Source of the DNA: Rhodospirillaceae bacterium
GTDB lineage: Bacteria > Pseudomonadota > Alphaproteobacteria > Azospirillales > Azospirillaceae
Direction: 5' to 3'
Length of the DNA: 36,789 nucleotides
NCBI GenBank assembly: GCA_029267445.1
Contig: JAJUIU010000038.1
Coordinates: forward strand, 1 to 36,789
A program made the translations under genes and the position numbers. Positions 1-7,740 of the stretch are shown piece after piece (positions within the stretch are counted from its first letter, which is position 1; every line of letters begins with the position of its first letter). Below the pieces are notes generated by a model that did no database searches, had not been told where the DNA came from, and worked only from the letters and a program-made list of their open reading frames with translations.

Positions 1-1416
1 GCCTTCAGCACCAGCGCCAATGCGCGCGACGTCCTGTCCCGCCTGAACCAGGCGGCGGCGGCGGCCCTGTCCCGCCTGCAGGCGCTGGCCGAGAGCTGCG
101 AGCGGCTGGAGTCGGATCTGGCCGAGGCCAACGCCGCCTGGGAGGAGGCCCGCGCCGCCTTGGAGGAACTGCCCGACCCGGCGGAGGGGCGCAACCGCAT
201 CGCGGAGCTGCGCGCCCGGCTGGCGGAGCGGCGCGCCGGACAGGCGGAGCGGCAGAACGCGCTCGACCGGCTGGTCCGCGAGGCCGAGGCGCGCCGCCGC
301 CGCCTGGGCGCCATCGCCGACGAGGAGCGGTCCTGGCGCGGCCGGCTGGAGGGCACGGACGGCCGTCTGGCCGAGCTCCAGGCCCGCGCCGCCGAGACGA
401 CGGAGGAGCTGGAGAAGCTGGCCGAGCGTCCGGCGGAGATCGAAGGCGAGCGCGTCACCCTGCTGGACCGCATCGGCGAGGCGGAGCGGACCCGCAAGCG
501 CGCCGCCGACGAGCTCGCGGCGCTGGAGTCCGAGGTCGCGACGGTGGAGCGCGATCTGAAGACGTCCGAAAGCCAGCTGGCCGACGCGCGGGAGGCCCGC
601 GCCCATGCCGAGGCCGCCGTGGGGGCGGCCATGCAGGCCATGGAGACGATCCGCGAGCGCGTCGCCGAGAAGCTGGAATGCGCGCCGGAGAAGGTGCTGG
701 AGGTCGCCGGGATCGAGCCGGGCGACGACATGCCGGACGCGACCGATGTGGAGCGCCGGCTCGAGCGCCTTGTCGCGGAACGCGAGAACATGGGCCCCGT
801 GAACCTGCGAGCCGAGCAGGAGGTGCAGGAGATGGAGGCGCAAATCGAGGTCATGCGCACCGAGCGCGAGGACCTTGTCAGCGCCATCGCCCGCCTGCGC
901 CAGGGCATCGCCAGCCTGAACCGGGAGGCGCGCGAACGCCTGTTGGCCAGCTTCGAGAAGGTGGACGCCCACTTCCAGGAGATGTTCACCAAGCTGTTCG
1001 GCGGCGGCAAGGCGCACCTGAAGCTGACCGAGGCGGAGGACCCGCTGGACGCGGGCCTGGAGATCTATGCCAGCCCGCCTGGCAAGAAGCTGCAGATCCT
1101 GTCCCTGCTGTCGGGCGGGGAGCAGGCGCTGACCGCGCTGGCCCTGCTGTTCGCGGTGTTCCTGTGCAACCCGGCGCCGATCTGCGTGCTGGACGAGGTG
1201 GACGCGCCGCTGGACGAGGCGAATGTCGGCCGCTTCTGCGATCTGGTGGAGGAGATGGCCCGCCACGGGTCCACCCGCTTCCTGATCGTCACGCACCACC
1301 GGCTGACCATGGCGCGCATGGACCGGCTGTTCGGCGTGACCATGGCGGAGCGGGGCGTGTCCCAGCTGGTTTCCGTCGACCTTGCCATGGCCGAGGAGCT
1401 GCGGGCGACGGCCTGA
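1..1416 (+). CDS. smc: Chromosome segregation protein SMC, C-terminal part (5' truncated by window)
   Basis: The frame is open from base 1, so the gene starts upstream of the window; 471 residues are visible. The first ~260 residues are heptad-like, rich in Glu, Arg, Ala and Leu, and form the returning arm of the SMC coiled coil. The C-terminal ATPase lobe follows: signature motif [15 protein letters not shown], Walker [16 protein letters not shown] with its D-loop, and a switch His in IVTHHR. In this family two such heads bind ATP together with ScpA/ScpB kleisin and organise newly replicated DNA. The hinge and Walker A lie outside the window. No partner gene follows; the next gene is a lipoprotein after 139 bp. 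The identification is secure from the head motifs. Confidence 0.96.
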   Translation, partial: AFSTSANARDVLSRLNQAAAAALSRLQALAESCERLESDLAEANAAWEEARAALEELPDPAEGRNRIAELRARLAERRAGQAERQNALDRLVREAEARRRRLGAIADEERSWRGRLEGTDGRLAELQARAAETTEELEKLAERPAEIEGERVTLLDRIGEAERTRKRAADELAALESEVATVERDLKTSESQLADAREARAHAEAAVGAAMQAMETIRERVAEKLECAPEKVLEVAGIEPGDDMPDATDVERRLERLVAERENMGPVNLRAEQEVQEMEAQIEVMRTEREDLVSAIARLRQGIASLNREARERLLASFEKVDAHFQEMFTKLFGGGKAHLKLTEAEDPLDAGLEIYASPPGKKLQILSLLSGGEQALTALALLFAVFLCNPAPICVLDEVDAPLDEANVGRFCDLVEEMARHGSTRFLIVTHHRLTMARMDRLFGVTMAERGVSQLVSVDLAMAEELRATA

Positions 1417-1555
1417 GGGCGGCAGGGTCTGGACGTAACAGGCCGATGGCCACGTTTACCCCCACCGCACGCAAGCCCGCCCCTATCTTGCCGCGATCCT
1501 GTGCCCCATATGTCTCGGGAGGGCAACGAGGTTTGGTGAGAAGGAGCGGATTGCC

Positions 1556-2044
1556 ATGACTTCAACAATCGCCAGGGTGCCGAAGGCGGCGGCGCTGGCG
1601 GCCCTGGCGCTGGGCCTCGCGGCCTGCGCCAACCCGCAGGCGGAACAGGCGCTTTACGCGCAGCGGGCCTTCGTGGGCATGCCGGCGCAGACGCTGTTGT
1701 CCTGCGCGGGCGTGCCGGAGCGGCAGGCGTCGGTCGACAACCTGGACTACTTCACCTACCGCAGCGAGCGGATCACCACCACGCCGGTGCCGTCGCCGGG
1801 TTTCGGCCCGCGCTACTGGCACCCGTGGTACGGCTGGACCGGTGGCTGGGGCTGGGACGACTACTATGGCGACGTGGAGAGCCGGAACTGCGAGGCCACG
1901 TTCGTCCTGAAGGACGGGGTGGTGCAGCAGGTGGTCTACGGCAGCTCGACGGACAGCCCGGCGGGGCGCCTGGGCCAGTGTTACAACATCGTCCAGAACT
2001 GTCTGGCCCTGATCCCGCAGCAGTCCGCGCAGCTGGGCCGCTGA
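1556..2044 (+). CDS. Small outer-membrane-type lipoprotein, function unknown
   Basis: 162 residues. The N-terminus has Arg/Lys, a hydrophobic stretch and a lipobox LAAC with Cys24, so it is very likely a lipidated envelope protein. Asp is absent at position +2 (Cys-Ala-Asn), which fits outer-membrane sorting. The mature part has a stretch rich in Trp, Tyr and Gly around residues 85-105, containing WHPWYGWTGGWGW. Further Cys residues sit at GVPE-proximal and C-terminal positions and could form disulfides. An AAGGAG ribosome binding site lies 8-9 bp before the ATG. A rho-independent terminator follows the stop, so it is probably a single-gene unit. I do not recognise a named family; the middle resembles small SmpA/BamE-like lipoproteins only loosely (a conserved-looking G-M-P-A, C-G-V-P segment). 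Confidence 0.85.
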   Translation: MTSTIARVPKAAALAALALGLAACANPQAEQALYAQRAFVGMPAQTLLSCAGVPERQASVDNLDYFTYRSERITTTPVPSPGFGPRYWHPWYGWTGGWGWDDYYGDVESRNCEATFVLKDGVVQQVVYGSSTDSPAGRLGQCYNIVQNCLALIPQQSAQLGR

Positions 2045-2077
2045 CACTCCGGCGGGTGGGACAATTCCGTGACCATT

Positions 2078-2107
2078 GGGCGCTCCACGCGGGGCGCCCT
2101 TTTCTTT
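2078..2107 (+). terminator. Rho-independent terminator after the lipoprotein gene
   Basis: GGGCGC at 2078-2083 pairs with GCGCCC at 2094-2099, followed at once by TTTTCTTT. It lies 33 bp after the lipoprotein stop codon and is the clearest plus-strand terminator in the window. Confidence 0.8.
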
Positions 2108-2402
2108 CGCATGTGCAAAACCGGCATGATCCCATGGGAAACCGATCCCCGTCGCCGCCGGTCATGAACAAACCGACAGAAATACTCCGCCAACTATACT
2201 TCCACTCTACATCCACATTGGCACTATCGATTTCGGCAGCATCAATCGGGAATATGTCCGGACAATTTCTTTCCGCTTGCGCGTGCGCCGCAACATGATG
2301 TTGCCTTATTGAAACAGGGCGGCCGATGGGGACATCCGGTCGGACAACGCCCGACACGACGTAGCGGGTGCCCCACGGCACCGCTCCAAACGGGAGGGCG
2401 GC
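2108..2402. other. AT-richer intergenic region upstream of the CBS/USP group, with a 13-bp palindrome
   Basis: Within 2108-2330 base composition drops visibly below the surroundings, with many runs of A/T. This fits a promoter and regulatory region for the CBS-domain gene that starts at 2403. A perfect palindrome CAACAT-G-ATGTTG lies at 2291-2303, about 100 bp before that start. No open frame here looks coding. I could not place a confident -35/-10 pair, and no FNR-type TTGAT-N4-ATCAA site is present. Confidence 0.5.
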
Positions 2403-2837
2403 ATGCACGTCTCGGCGATCCTGAAGACCAAAGGCTCAACCATCGTCACCATCCGTCCGGATGAGACGATCGCCGCCGTGGCCCAGCTCCTGGCCGTCAA
2501 CCGGATCGGTGCGGTGCTTTGCATGAACACCGACGGGGAGATCGCCGGCGTGCTGTCGGAACGCGACATCGTGCGCGGCCTGGCCGCCCATGGCGCCGCC
2601 GTGCTGGGGATGCCGGCGAGCGAGCTGATGACGCGGCGGGTCGTCGCGTGCAATCCGGGCGACACCATCGCCAGCGTCATGCAGCGCATGACCGACGGGC
2701 GCTTCCGCCACATGCCCGTGATGGAGGAGCGGAAGCTGGTCGGCTTCATCAGCATCGGCGACGTGGTGAAGCACCGCATCGAAGAGGTCGGGCAGGAGGT
2801 CGAAAGCCTGCGCGATTACGTCGCCGGCCAATTCTGA
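2403..2837 (+). CDS. CBS-pair domain protein
   Basis: 144 residues made almost entirely of two CBS motifs. The first spans about residues 8-65 and contains a GEIAGVLSERDIVR segment. The second spans about 74-130 and contains FRHMPVMEERKLVGFISIGD. A short tail (EVESLRDYVAGQF) follows. CBS pairs of this stand-alone kind bind adenosyl nucleotides or NAD and act as energy or redox sensors; the partner here is not shown by the sequence. A GGGAGG ribosome binding site precedes the ATG. The next gene, a universal stress protein, starts 15 bp after the stop, so the two are probably co-transcribed. The family call is firm; the biological role is inferred only from the stress-gene neighbourhood. Confidence 0.93.
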   Translation: MHVSAILKTKGSTIVTIRPDETIAAVAQLLAVNRIGAVLCMNTDGEIAGVLSERDIVRGLAAHGAAVLGMPASELMTRRVVACNPGDTIASVMQRMTDGRFRHMPVMEERKLVGFISIGDVVKHRIEEVGQEVESLRDYVAGQF

Positions 2838-2852
2838 CCCGGAGGGTTCCGC

Positions 2853-3434
2853 ATGTATCTGGCGAGGCCCCTCCCCCAGACCGTGTTCGGCCCGGCGCCC
2901 GTTCCCGTCCAGCCGAAGCCGCCGATCCGTACCGCCCTGCCGGTCGAGGCGGCGCCCATCCAGGCCGCGAACGAGCCCTTCAAGTTCCTCGTCTGCGTCG
3001 ATGACAGCCCGCAGTCCCGGACGGCCCTGCGCTTCGCGGCACTGCGGGCCCGGAACGTGGGCGGCCTTTTGGCGCTGCTGCACATCGTCGAGCCGGTCGA
3101 ATACCAGGAGTGGATGACCATCGCCGACGCGATCGCCATGGAGCGGCGGGACGAGGCGGAGCGGCTGCTGCATGAACGGGCCGGCGAGGTCAACGCGCTG
3201 ACCGGCATCATCCCGGAACTGCAGATCCGCACCGGCGCCATAGGGGAGGAGATCCTGGGGGCGATCCGTGACGATGGCGACATCCACGCGCTGGTGGTCG
3301 GCGCCGCCCCGCCGGCGGTGCGCCGGGGAAAGCTGATCTCCTGGCTGGCGGCCCAGCTGGCGGGGGCGCTGGACATTCCGCTGGTGGTGGTGCCGGGCAA
3401 TCTGACGGACATGCAGATCGACCGCCTGGCCTGA
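2853..3434 (+). CDS. Universal stress protein (UspA family) with Pro-rich N-terminal extension
   Basis: 193 residues. The first ~42 are Pro/Ala-rich and lie outside the fold. The Usp alpha/beta domain then starts at KFLVCVDDSPQSRTALRFA and ends with IPLVVVPGN. The usual C-terminal ATP-binding loop (G-2X-G-9X-G-S/T) is degenerate: the segment reads VVGAAPPAVRRGKLISWLA and lacks the canonical Gly/Ser pattern. ATP binding is therefore doubtful. A GGAGG site precedes the ATG. It lies 15 bp downstream of the CBS gene, a pairing common in oxygen- or energy-stress regulons. The role in stress survival is inferred from family and context. Confidence 0.9.
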   Translation: MYLARPLPQTVFGPAPVPVQPKPPIRTALPVEAAPIQAANEPFKFLVCVDDSPQSRTALRFAALRARNVGGLLALLHIVEPVEYQEWMTIADAIAMERRDEAERLLHERAGEVNALTGIIPELQIRTGAIGEEILGAIRDDGDIHALVVGAAPPAVRRGKLISWLAAQLAGALDIPLVVVPGNLTDMQIDRLA

Positions 3435-3489
3435 GCGGAACCGGATGGTGGGTGGGCTTGTTCTCCGTTACCCCCATTGGAGACGGACC

Positions 3490-3771
3490 ATGCCCCAAGA
3501 CGCCCACAGTGGCGCCCACACTGGCGCCCCCAGTGGCGCCCACACCGGCGCCCACACCGGCGATCGCGTCGGTGAGACGCCCGAGAGCGCCCCCATTCAG
3601 CAGAGCCCACAGCAACCCGCCCAAGCCCAGCCCATGCAGCAGCAGGGCGACACGGGCCGCCGGCCGGCTGCCCCGGGCGACGATCCGGCCGCCGGCCGGC
3701 GCCACCCCGACATCGAGGAGCGTGACGCGCCGTCCCGCGACACGGGCAGGGAGACGCAGGTGAAACGCTGA
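3490..3771 (+). CDS. Small low-complexity (disordered) protein with SGAHTG repeats
   Basis: 93 residues starting at an ATG with a GGAG site 6-7 bp upstream. The N-terminal part is a run of near-identical units such as SGAHTGA and PSGAHTG, encoded by an imperfect tandem repeat of about 18 bp (GGCGCCCACACTGGCGCCC type) at roughly 3510-3560. The rest is rich in Gln, Pro, Arg and Asp, with no hydrophobic core and no signal peptide, so it should be disordered and cytosolic. It sits between the Usp and ZIP genes with short gaps, and could be an operon member. No family is recognised. Its His/Asp content could suit metal binding next to a ZIP transporter, but that is speculation. A non-coding repeat is the main alternative. 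Confidence 0.5.
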   Translation: MPQDAHSGAHTGAPSGAHTGAHTGDRVGETPESAPIQQSPQQPAQAQPMQQQGDTGRRPAAPGDDPAAGRRHPDIEERDAPSRDTGRETQVKR

Positions 3772-3787
3772 GCCGTCGCTGGACGGC

Positions 3788-4570
3788 ATGTGGGACAACA
3801 CCGTCTTCCTGGGCCTTGTCGCCAGTGCGGCGGCCGGGCTGGCGACCGGTGCCGGCGCGCTGCCGATGCTGGTTGTGCGCCGCCTGTCCGACCGGCTGCA
3901 GGACACGCTGCTGGGCTTCGCGGCGGGGGTCATGCTGGCGGCCAGCTTCTTCTCCCTGATCCTGCCGGGACTGGAGCATCTGCGGGAGAACGGTGACGGG
4001 AAGGCGGCGGCGGCGGGCGTCGTCGTGACCGCCGTCCTGCTGGGCGCCGTGGCGATGCACCTGCTGAACCGCCTGCTGCCGCACGAACACTTCATCGGCG
4101 GCACGGACGACCGGCACCGGAACGCCAAGCTACGGCGCATCTGGCTGTTCGTGCTCGCCATCACGCTGCACAACTTCCCTGAGGGCCTCGCGGTCGGGGT
4201 CGGGTTCGGCGCCGGTGATGTCGCGAGCGGGCGGGCCATCGCCATCGGCATCGGTCTGCAGAACATGCCGGAGGGGCTGGCAGTCGCCGCCTCCCTGGTC
4301 GGGCTGGACTACAGCCGCCGCGCCGCCGTCGGCATCGCCACCCTGACCGGGCTGGTCGAGCCGGTCGGCGGGCTGCTGGGCGTAGCGGCGGTCAGCGTCG
4401 CCGAACCGCTGCTGCCATGGGGCCTGGGCTTCGCCGCGGGCGCCATGCTGTTCGTAGTCAGCAACGAGATCATCCCGGAAACCCACCGCAAGGGCCATGA
4501 GACGATGGCGACCACGGGCCTGATGATCGGGCTCAGCCTGATGATGTTCCTCGACGTCACGCTGGGCTGA
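3788..4570 (+). CDS. ZIP family divalent metal transporter (GufA/ZupT-like)
   Basis: 260 residues with about eight membrane segments. The two hallmark metal-site helices are clear: HNFPEGLAVGVGF at about 128-140 and QNMPEGLAVAASL at about 158-170, plus Glu191 in the GLVEPVGG helix. A short hydrophilic loop (about 96-116) contains HEHF and a DDRH segment, as in the ZIP variable loop. Family members import Zn, Fe or Mn across the inner membrane; the specific metal cannot be read from sequence. It follows the small disordered gene by 16 bp and is the last gene of this group. An inverted repeat at 4580-4606 lies just after the stop. Confidence 0.93.
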   Translation: MWDNTVFLGLVASAAAGLATGAGALPMLVVRRLSDRLQDTLLGFAAGVMLAASFFSLILPGLEHLRENGDGKAAAAGVVVTAVLLGAVAMHLLNRLLPHEHFIGGTDDRHRNAKLRRIWLFVLAITLHNFPEGLAVGVGFGAGDVASGRAIAIGIGLQNMPEGLAVAASLVGLDYSRRAAVGIATLTGLVEPVGGLLGVAAVSVAEPLLPWGLGFAAGAMLFVVSNEIIPETHRKGHETMATTGLMIGLSLMMFLDVTLG

Positions 4571-4579
4571 TCCGCAGGG

Positions 4580-4606
4580 ACGTCGCGGGGAACTGTTGCG
4601 CGACGT
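4580..4606 (+). terminator. Inverted repeat after the ZIP gene (possible terminator or operator)
   Basis: ACGTCGCG at 4580-4587 is the exact complement of CGCGACGT at 4599-4606, with an 11-nt loop, starting 10 bp after the ZIP stop codon. There is no T-run after it, so termination is uncertain. It also lies about 100 bp upstream of the transferase gene and could be a regulator site. Confidence 0.35.
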
Positions 4607-4702
4607 GACACGGACTTGTGTGCGACCGCTCACTTCCACAGCGCGCGGCCCGTGGTACCTTGCCACCCGCTTTCACAGCAACCGGAACCGAAGGACCGCC
4701 GC

Positions 4703-5401
4703 ATGGCTATCGATCTCTACATCTGGCCCACGCCCAACGGGCACAAGATCTCCATCGCCATGGAGGAGATGGGCCTGGACTACACCGTCCATCCGGTGGA
4801 CATCGGCAAGGGCGACCAGTTCAAGCCGGACTTCCTGAAGATCAGCCCGAACAACCGCATGCCCGCCATCGTCGACCCCGACGGGCCGGGCGGCAAGCCG
4901 ATCAGCCTGTTCGAGTCCGGCGCCATCCTGATCTATCTGGCGGAAAAGACCGGCAAGTTCCGGCCCAAGGATCAGGCGACCTGGTACACGCACATCCAGT
5001 GGCTGATGTGGCAGATGGGCGGCGTCGGCCCGATGTTCGGGCAGGCCGGGCACTTCATGTTCTACGCCCCGGAGAAGATCGAGTACGGCGTCGAGCGCTA
5101 CCGCAACGAGGCCAAGCGCCTGATGAAGGTGGCGAACACCCGGCTGGGCGAGGCCGAGTTCCTGGCCGGCGACTACGGCATCGCCGACATGGCGACCTTC
5201 CCCTGGCTGCGCCTGCACGAGCGCTACGGCATCGAGACGGCGGAGTTCCCGAACGTGAAGCGCTGGATCGACGCCATCGCCGCGCGCCCGGCCGTGCAGC
5301 GGGGCCTCGAGCTGCTGAAGGACAATCAGCGCAAGCCCGGCCAGCAGATCAGCGACGAGGAGCGGGAGAACATGTTCGGCAAGAAGCAGTTCGGCCGCTG
5401 A
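4703..5401 (+). CDS. Glutathione S-transferase, nu-type (YfcG/YghU-like)
   Basis: 232 residues. The N-terminal thioredoxin fold carries the nu-class TPNGHKISIAMEEMGL signature at about residues 10-25, with the cis-Pro segment NNRMPAIVD and the glutathione-binding FESGAILIYLAEK. The all-helical C-terminal domain includes LAGDYGIADMATFPWL, the usual N-capping and hydrophobic staple motif. Nu-class enzymes have disulfide reductase or peroxidase activity with glutathione rather than classical conjugation. I chose the ATG at 4703, preceded by GAAGGA, over an upstream in-frame ATG at 4616, because the family begins at the strand MAIDLYIW. Cytosolic. The next gene is separated by a promoter region, so this is probably monocistronic. 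Confidence 0.93.
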   Translation: MAIDLYIWPTPNGHKISIAMEEMGLDYTVHPVDIGKGDQFKPDFLKISPNNRMPAIVDPDGPGGKPISLFESGAILIYLAEKTGKFRPKDQATWYTHIQWLMWQMGGVGPMFGQAGHFMFYAPEKIEYGVERYRNEAKRLMKVANTRLGEAEFLAGDYGIADMATFPWLRLHERYGIETAEFPNVKRWIDAIAARPAVQRGLELLKDNQRKPGQQISDEERENMFGKKQFGR

Positions 5402-5444
5402 GACCCGCCCGGGGCGGACCCGCCGAAAAGTTTTTTGCGGGTCC

Positions 5445-5471
5445 TGTCGAATGACGGACACTCCGATCGTC
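5445..5471 (+). promoter_or_regulatory. Candidate ECF sigma promoter for the YCII/ECF operon
   Basis: TGTCGA at 5445-5450 is followed by CGATC at 5464-5468 and CGTC at 5468-5471. As I recall the literature, ECF42-group sigma factors recognise TGTCGA as -35 and a CGA-C/T type -10 element and drive their own DGPF operons. The spacing here (13 to 17 bp depending on how the -10 is drawn) is plausible but not decisive. Transcription would start about 50 bp before the YCII start codon. Confidence 0.5.
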
Positions 5472-5481
5472 AGGGGGATAT

Positions 5482-5504
5482 GGGCGCCCGATCCGTGGGC
5501 GCCC
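5482..5504 (+). repeat. Perfect hairpin in the leader of the YCII/ECF operon
   Basis: GGGCGCCC occurs at 5482-5489 and again at 5497-5504 with a 7-nt loop. Each copy is itself palindromic, so the two also pair with each other. It lies about 12 bp before the GGAGGAG ribosome binding site of the YCII gene and inside the predicted 5' leader. It could modulate translation or mRNA stability. Confidence 0.4.
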
Positions 5505-5528
5505 CCCGACCCCGGAGGAGTGTTTCCC

Positions 5529-5876
5529 ATGTCCAAGTTCCTGCTGATCCTGCACGAGAACCCGTCCACCTTCGCCCCCATGTCCCCGTCGGAGATGCAG
5601 GCGGTGATCGCCGAGTACGGCGCCTGGGCCCAGAAGATGGGCGGGATGGGCCGGCTGATGGGCGGCCACAAGCTGATGGACGAGGGCGGGCGTCGCCTGT
5701 CCGCCACCGGCGGCAGGCTGGTCGTCACCGACGGGCCGTACGCCGAGGCGAAGGACGTCATCGGCGGTTTCTTCATCATCGAGGCCGCCGACTACGCCGA
5801 GGCCGAGCGCCTTTCGGCGGACTGCCCGCACGTGAAGTACGGGGAGGTCGAGCTTCGCATGGTCCATGACATCTGA
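5529..5876 (+). CDS. YCII-related (DGPF domain) protein
   Basis: 115 residues with the DGPF/YCII fold. It begins KFLLILHEN, and the hallmark segment reads VTDGPYAEAKDVIGGFFIIEA (T-D-G-P-Y in place of DGPF). It ends with the charged strand VELRMVHDI. Members of this family are small cytosolic ferredoxin-like-fold proteins, genetically tied to ECF42 sigma factors. I chose the ATG at 5529 because a strong GGAGGAG lies 8 bp upstream and the family starts here; an in-frame ATG at 5451 would add an unrelated tail. The stop codon overlaps the next start by 11 bp, so the two genes are translationally coupled. The molecular role of DGPF proteins is not established; they may sense a signal or be targets. 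Confidence 0.92.
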   Translation: MSKFLLILHENPSTFAPMSPSEMQAVIAEYGAWAQKMGGMGRLMGGHKLMDEGGRRLSATGGRLVVTDGPYAEAKDVIGGFFIIEAADYAEAERLSADCPHVKYGEVELRMVHDI

Positions 5877-7137
5877 GGCGGGCGACGTCCGCCCCCTGGT
5901 CGACGACCTGTTCCGGACCCAGGCGGGCCTGCTCACGGCCCGTCTGGCCCGGATTTTCGGGCCCGGCGGCCTCGCCGACGCGGAGGAGGTGGCGCAGGCC
6001 GCCCTGCTGAAGGCGCTGGCGGTCTGGCCGTTCCAGGGCGTTCCGGACAATCCGGAAGGCTGGCTGTGGCGGGTGGCGCGGAACATGGCGCTGGACCGGC
6101 TGCGGGCCCGGCGATTCATCGCACCCATCGCACCGGAGGACATCGCCGACGCGCTGCCCGCCGAGGCGGTGGAAACCCCGGCGTTCCTGGCGGAGCTGGA
6201 GGACGACCGGCTGCGCCTCGTTTTCGCCTGCTGCCACCCCGTGCTGGCGCGGGAGGCCCAGCTCGCCCTGACGCTGAAGACCGTCTGCGGGCTGGGCACG
6301 GCGGAGATCGCCGCCGCCTTCCTGGTGCCGGAAGCGACGCTGGCCCAGCGACTCGTACGGGCGAAGGCCAAGCTGGCGGAGGCGCGGGTGCCCTTCGCCA
6401 TTCCCGGCCCCGACGAACTGCCGGATCGCCTCGCCGCCGTGCTGGAAGTGGTCTACCTGACCTTCAACGAGGGGTACGAGGCGGCGCGCGGCGAGGGTCT
6501 GATACGCCGCGAACTGACGGACGAGGCGCTGCGCCTGTCGCGGCTGCTGGCGGACCATCCCGTGGCGGGCCGGCCGGAAAGCCGGGCGCTGGCCGCCCTG
6601 CTGCACCTGCTGGCGGCGCGGCTGCCGGCGCGGGCGGACGCCCACGGGAACCTCGTGCTGCTGGCGGAGCAGGACCGCGCCCTCTGGGACGGCCGGCTGA
6701 TCGCGGAAGGCTTCCGCTGGCTGCGCCTGTCCCTGGCGGGCGAAGTGGAAACACGCTGGCACCTGGAGGCGGCGATCGCAGCCGCGCACGCGCAGGCCCC
6801 CGCCTGGGCGGAGACGGACTGGCCGCAAATCCTGTCGCTCTACGACCGGCTGCTGGCCCGCCACCCCTCCCCCGTCGTGGCGCTGAACCGCGCCGTGGCC
6901 CTGGCGGAGGCGGCGGGTGCCGAGGCCGGACTGGAGGCGCTGGAGGCATTGCGGGACGAGGCGCCGCTGGCCCGCTATCCGTTGTACGCGGCCGCCCGGG
7001 CGGAGATGAACCGGCGGCTGGGGAACCGGGCGGCGGCGGTGGACCTGCTGCGCGCGGCGCTGGGTCTGGACCTCGCCGCCCCGATGCGGCGGCTGCTGGA
7101 GCGCCGGCTCCTGGAACCGGCGCCGGACGGCGGGTAG
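5866..7137 (+). CDS. ECF-type RNA polymerase sigma factor, ECF42-like, with C-terminal extension
   Basis: 423 residues, more than twice a plain ECF sigma factor. Region sigma-2 spans about residues 10-85 (DAEEVAQAALLKAL, then PEGWLWRVARNMALDRLR). Region sigma-4 spans about 112-170 with a helix-turn-helix (GLGTAEIAAAFLVPEATLAQRL) that carries the CCHP segment typical of this group. The rest (about 185-423) is an all-helical, TPR-like extension including VYLTFNEGY. In ECF42 members this extension takes the place of an anti-sigma factor in controlling activity; none is encoded nearby. The start overlaps the YCII gene by 11 bp. The operon has a TGTCGA promoter candidate at 5445. The family call is strong; the ECF42 assignment rests on the DGPF partner and domain order. 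Confidence 0.94.
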   Translation: MTSEAGDVRPLVDDLFRTQAGLLTARLARIFGPGGLADAEEVAQAALLKALAVWPFQGVPDNPEGWLWRVARNMALDRLRARRFIAPIAPEDIADALPAEAVETPAFLAELEDDRLRLVFACCHPVLAREAQLALTLKTVCGLGTAEIAAAFLVPEATLAQRLVRAKAKLAEARVPFAIPGPDELPDRLAAVLEVVYLTFNEGYEAARGEGLIRRELTDEALRLSRLLADHPVAGRPESRALAALLHLLAARLPARADAHGNLVLLAEQDRALWDGRLIAEGFRWLRLSLAGEVETRWHLEAAIAAAHAQAPAWAETDWPQILSLYDRLLARHPSPVVALNRAVALAEAAGAEAGLEALEALRDEAPLARYPLYAAARAEMNRRLGNRAAAVDLLRAALGLDLAAPMRRLLERRLLEPAPDGG

Positions 7138-7170
7138 AGTGTGCGGCGCCCAACGGAGCAGACCGCCACC

Positions 7171-7737
7171 ATGCGCCTTCCCGCCCTCGCCCTCGGCATC
7201 CTGCTCGCGTCGCTTCCAGCCCAGGCCCAGGTAACGTCTTGCGACAGGCTGGCGGCGCATCCCGACGATCCGGACAAGACCGGTTCCGGCGTGTCGCAGA
7301 ACGAGCTGGACGCCGCCCGCGCCATCGCCGCCTGCGACAGCGACCTGCGCGCCGACCCGAAGAATCCGCGCCTCGCCTACCAGCTCGGCCGCGCCCTCTT
7401 CTCCGCCGGACAGTCGGAGACGGCGCGCCGGCAGTTCGCGGCGTCCGCAGCGGCGGGCTACCGGCAGGCGCAGTTCATGCTGGGCTTCCTCGCCCTGAAC
7501 ATCGACAGGCAGCCCTGCGCCGCCGGGGAGCACTGGCGCAAGGCGGCCCAGGGCGGGCACCTGTGGGCGGAGTTCAGCTTCGCCAGCAGCGCGCTGGCGG
7601 GCACCTTCGCGGGCTGCGGCTGGCAGGTGCCGGCCGAGGAGATCCGCGGCTATCTCGCGTCCGCCCGCGGCAAGGCCAAGGGCACGCGGATCGAGACGGA
7701 GGTCGAGGGGCTGGCGAAGGCGTTCGGCTTGCCCTGA
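7171..7737 (+). CDS. Secreted Sel1/TPR-like repeat protein
   Basis: 188 residues. A cleavable signal peptide (MRLPALALGILLASLPAQAQ, cleavage after about residue 19-20) sends it to the periplasm. The mature part has Sel1/TPR-like helical repeats: one around PRLAYQLGRALFSAGQSETA, the next around AAAGYRQAQFMLGFLAL, and another at GEHWRKAAQGGHLWAEF. Five Cys residues in the mature chain suggest disulfides. I chose the ATG at 7171 because the signal sequence begins there; an in-frame GTG at 7141 would prepend hydrophilic residues. It starts 33 bp after the sigma factor stop and may be in its operon. It is convergent with the next gene, with only 3 bp between stop codons. The function is not known. 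Confidence 0.85.
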   Translation: MRLPALALGILLASLPAQAQVTSCDRLAAHPDDPDKTGSGVSQNELDAARAIAACDSDLRADPKNPRLAYQLGRALFSAGQSETARRQFAASAAAGYRQAQFMLGFLALNIDRQPCAAGEHWRKAAQGGHLWAEFSFASSALAGTFAGCGWQVPAEEIRGYLASARGKAKGTRIETEVEGLAKAFGLP

Positions 7738-7740
7738 CGG

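Noticed and set aside
3452-3763. Alternative frame through the 18-bp repeat, coding Pro/Ala/Thr repeats
   Set aside because: It has no good ribosome binding site. The frame at 3490-3771 has a GGAG site and better spacing to its neighbours, although neither is certain.
5776-7560. 594-codon open frame on the minus strand
   Set aside because: It lies opposite the ECF sigma gene and its neighbours. It is Arg/Gly/Gln-rich, with no family motif, a typical shadow frame of a high-GC gene.
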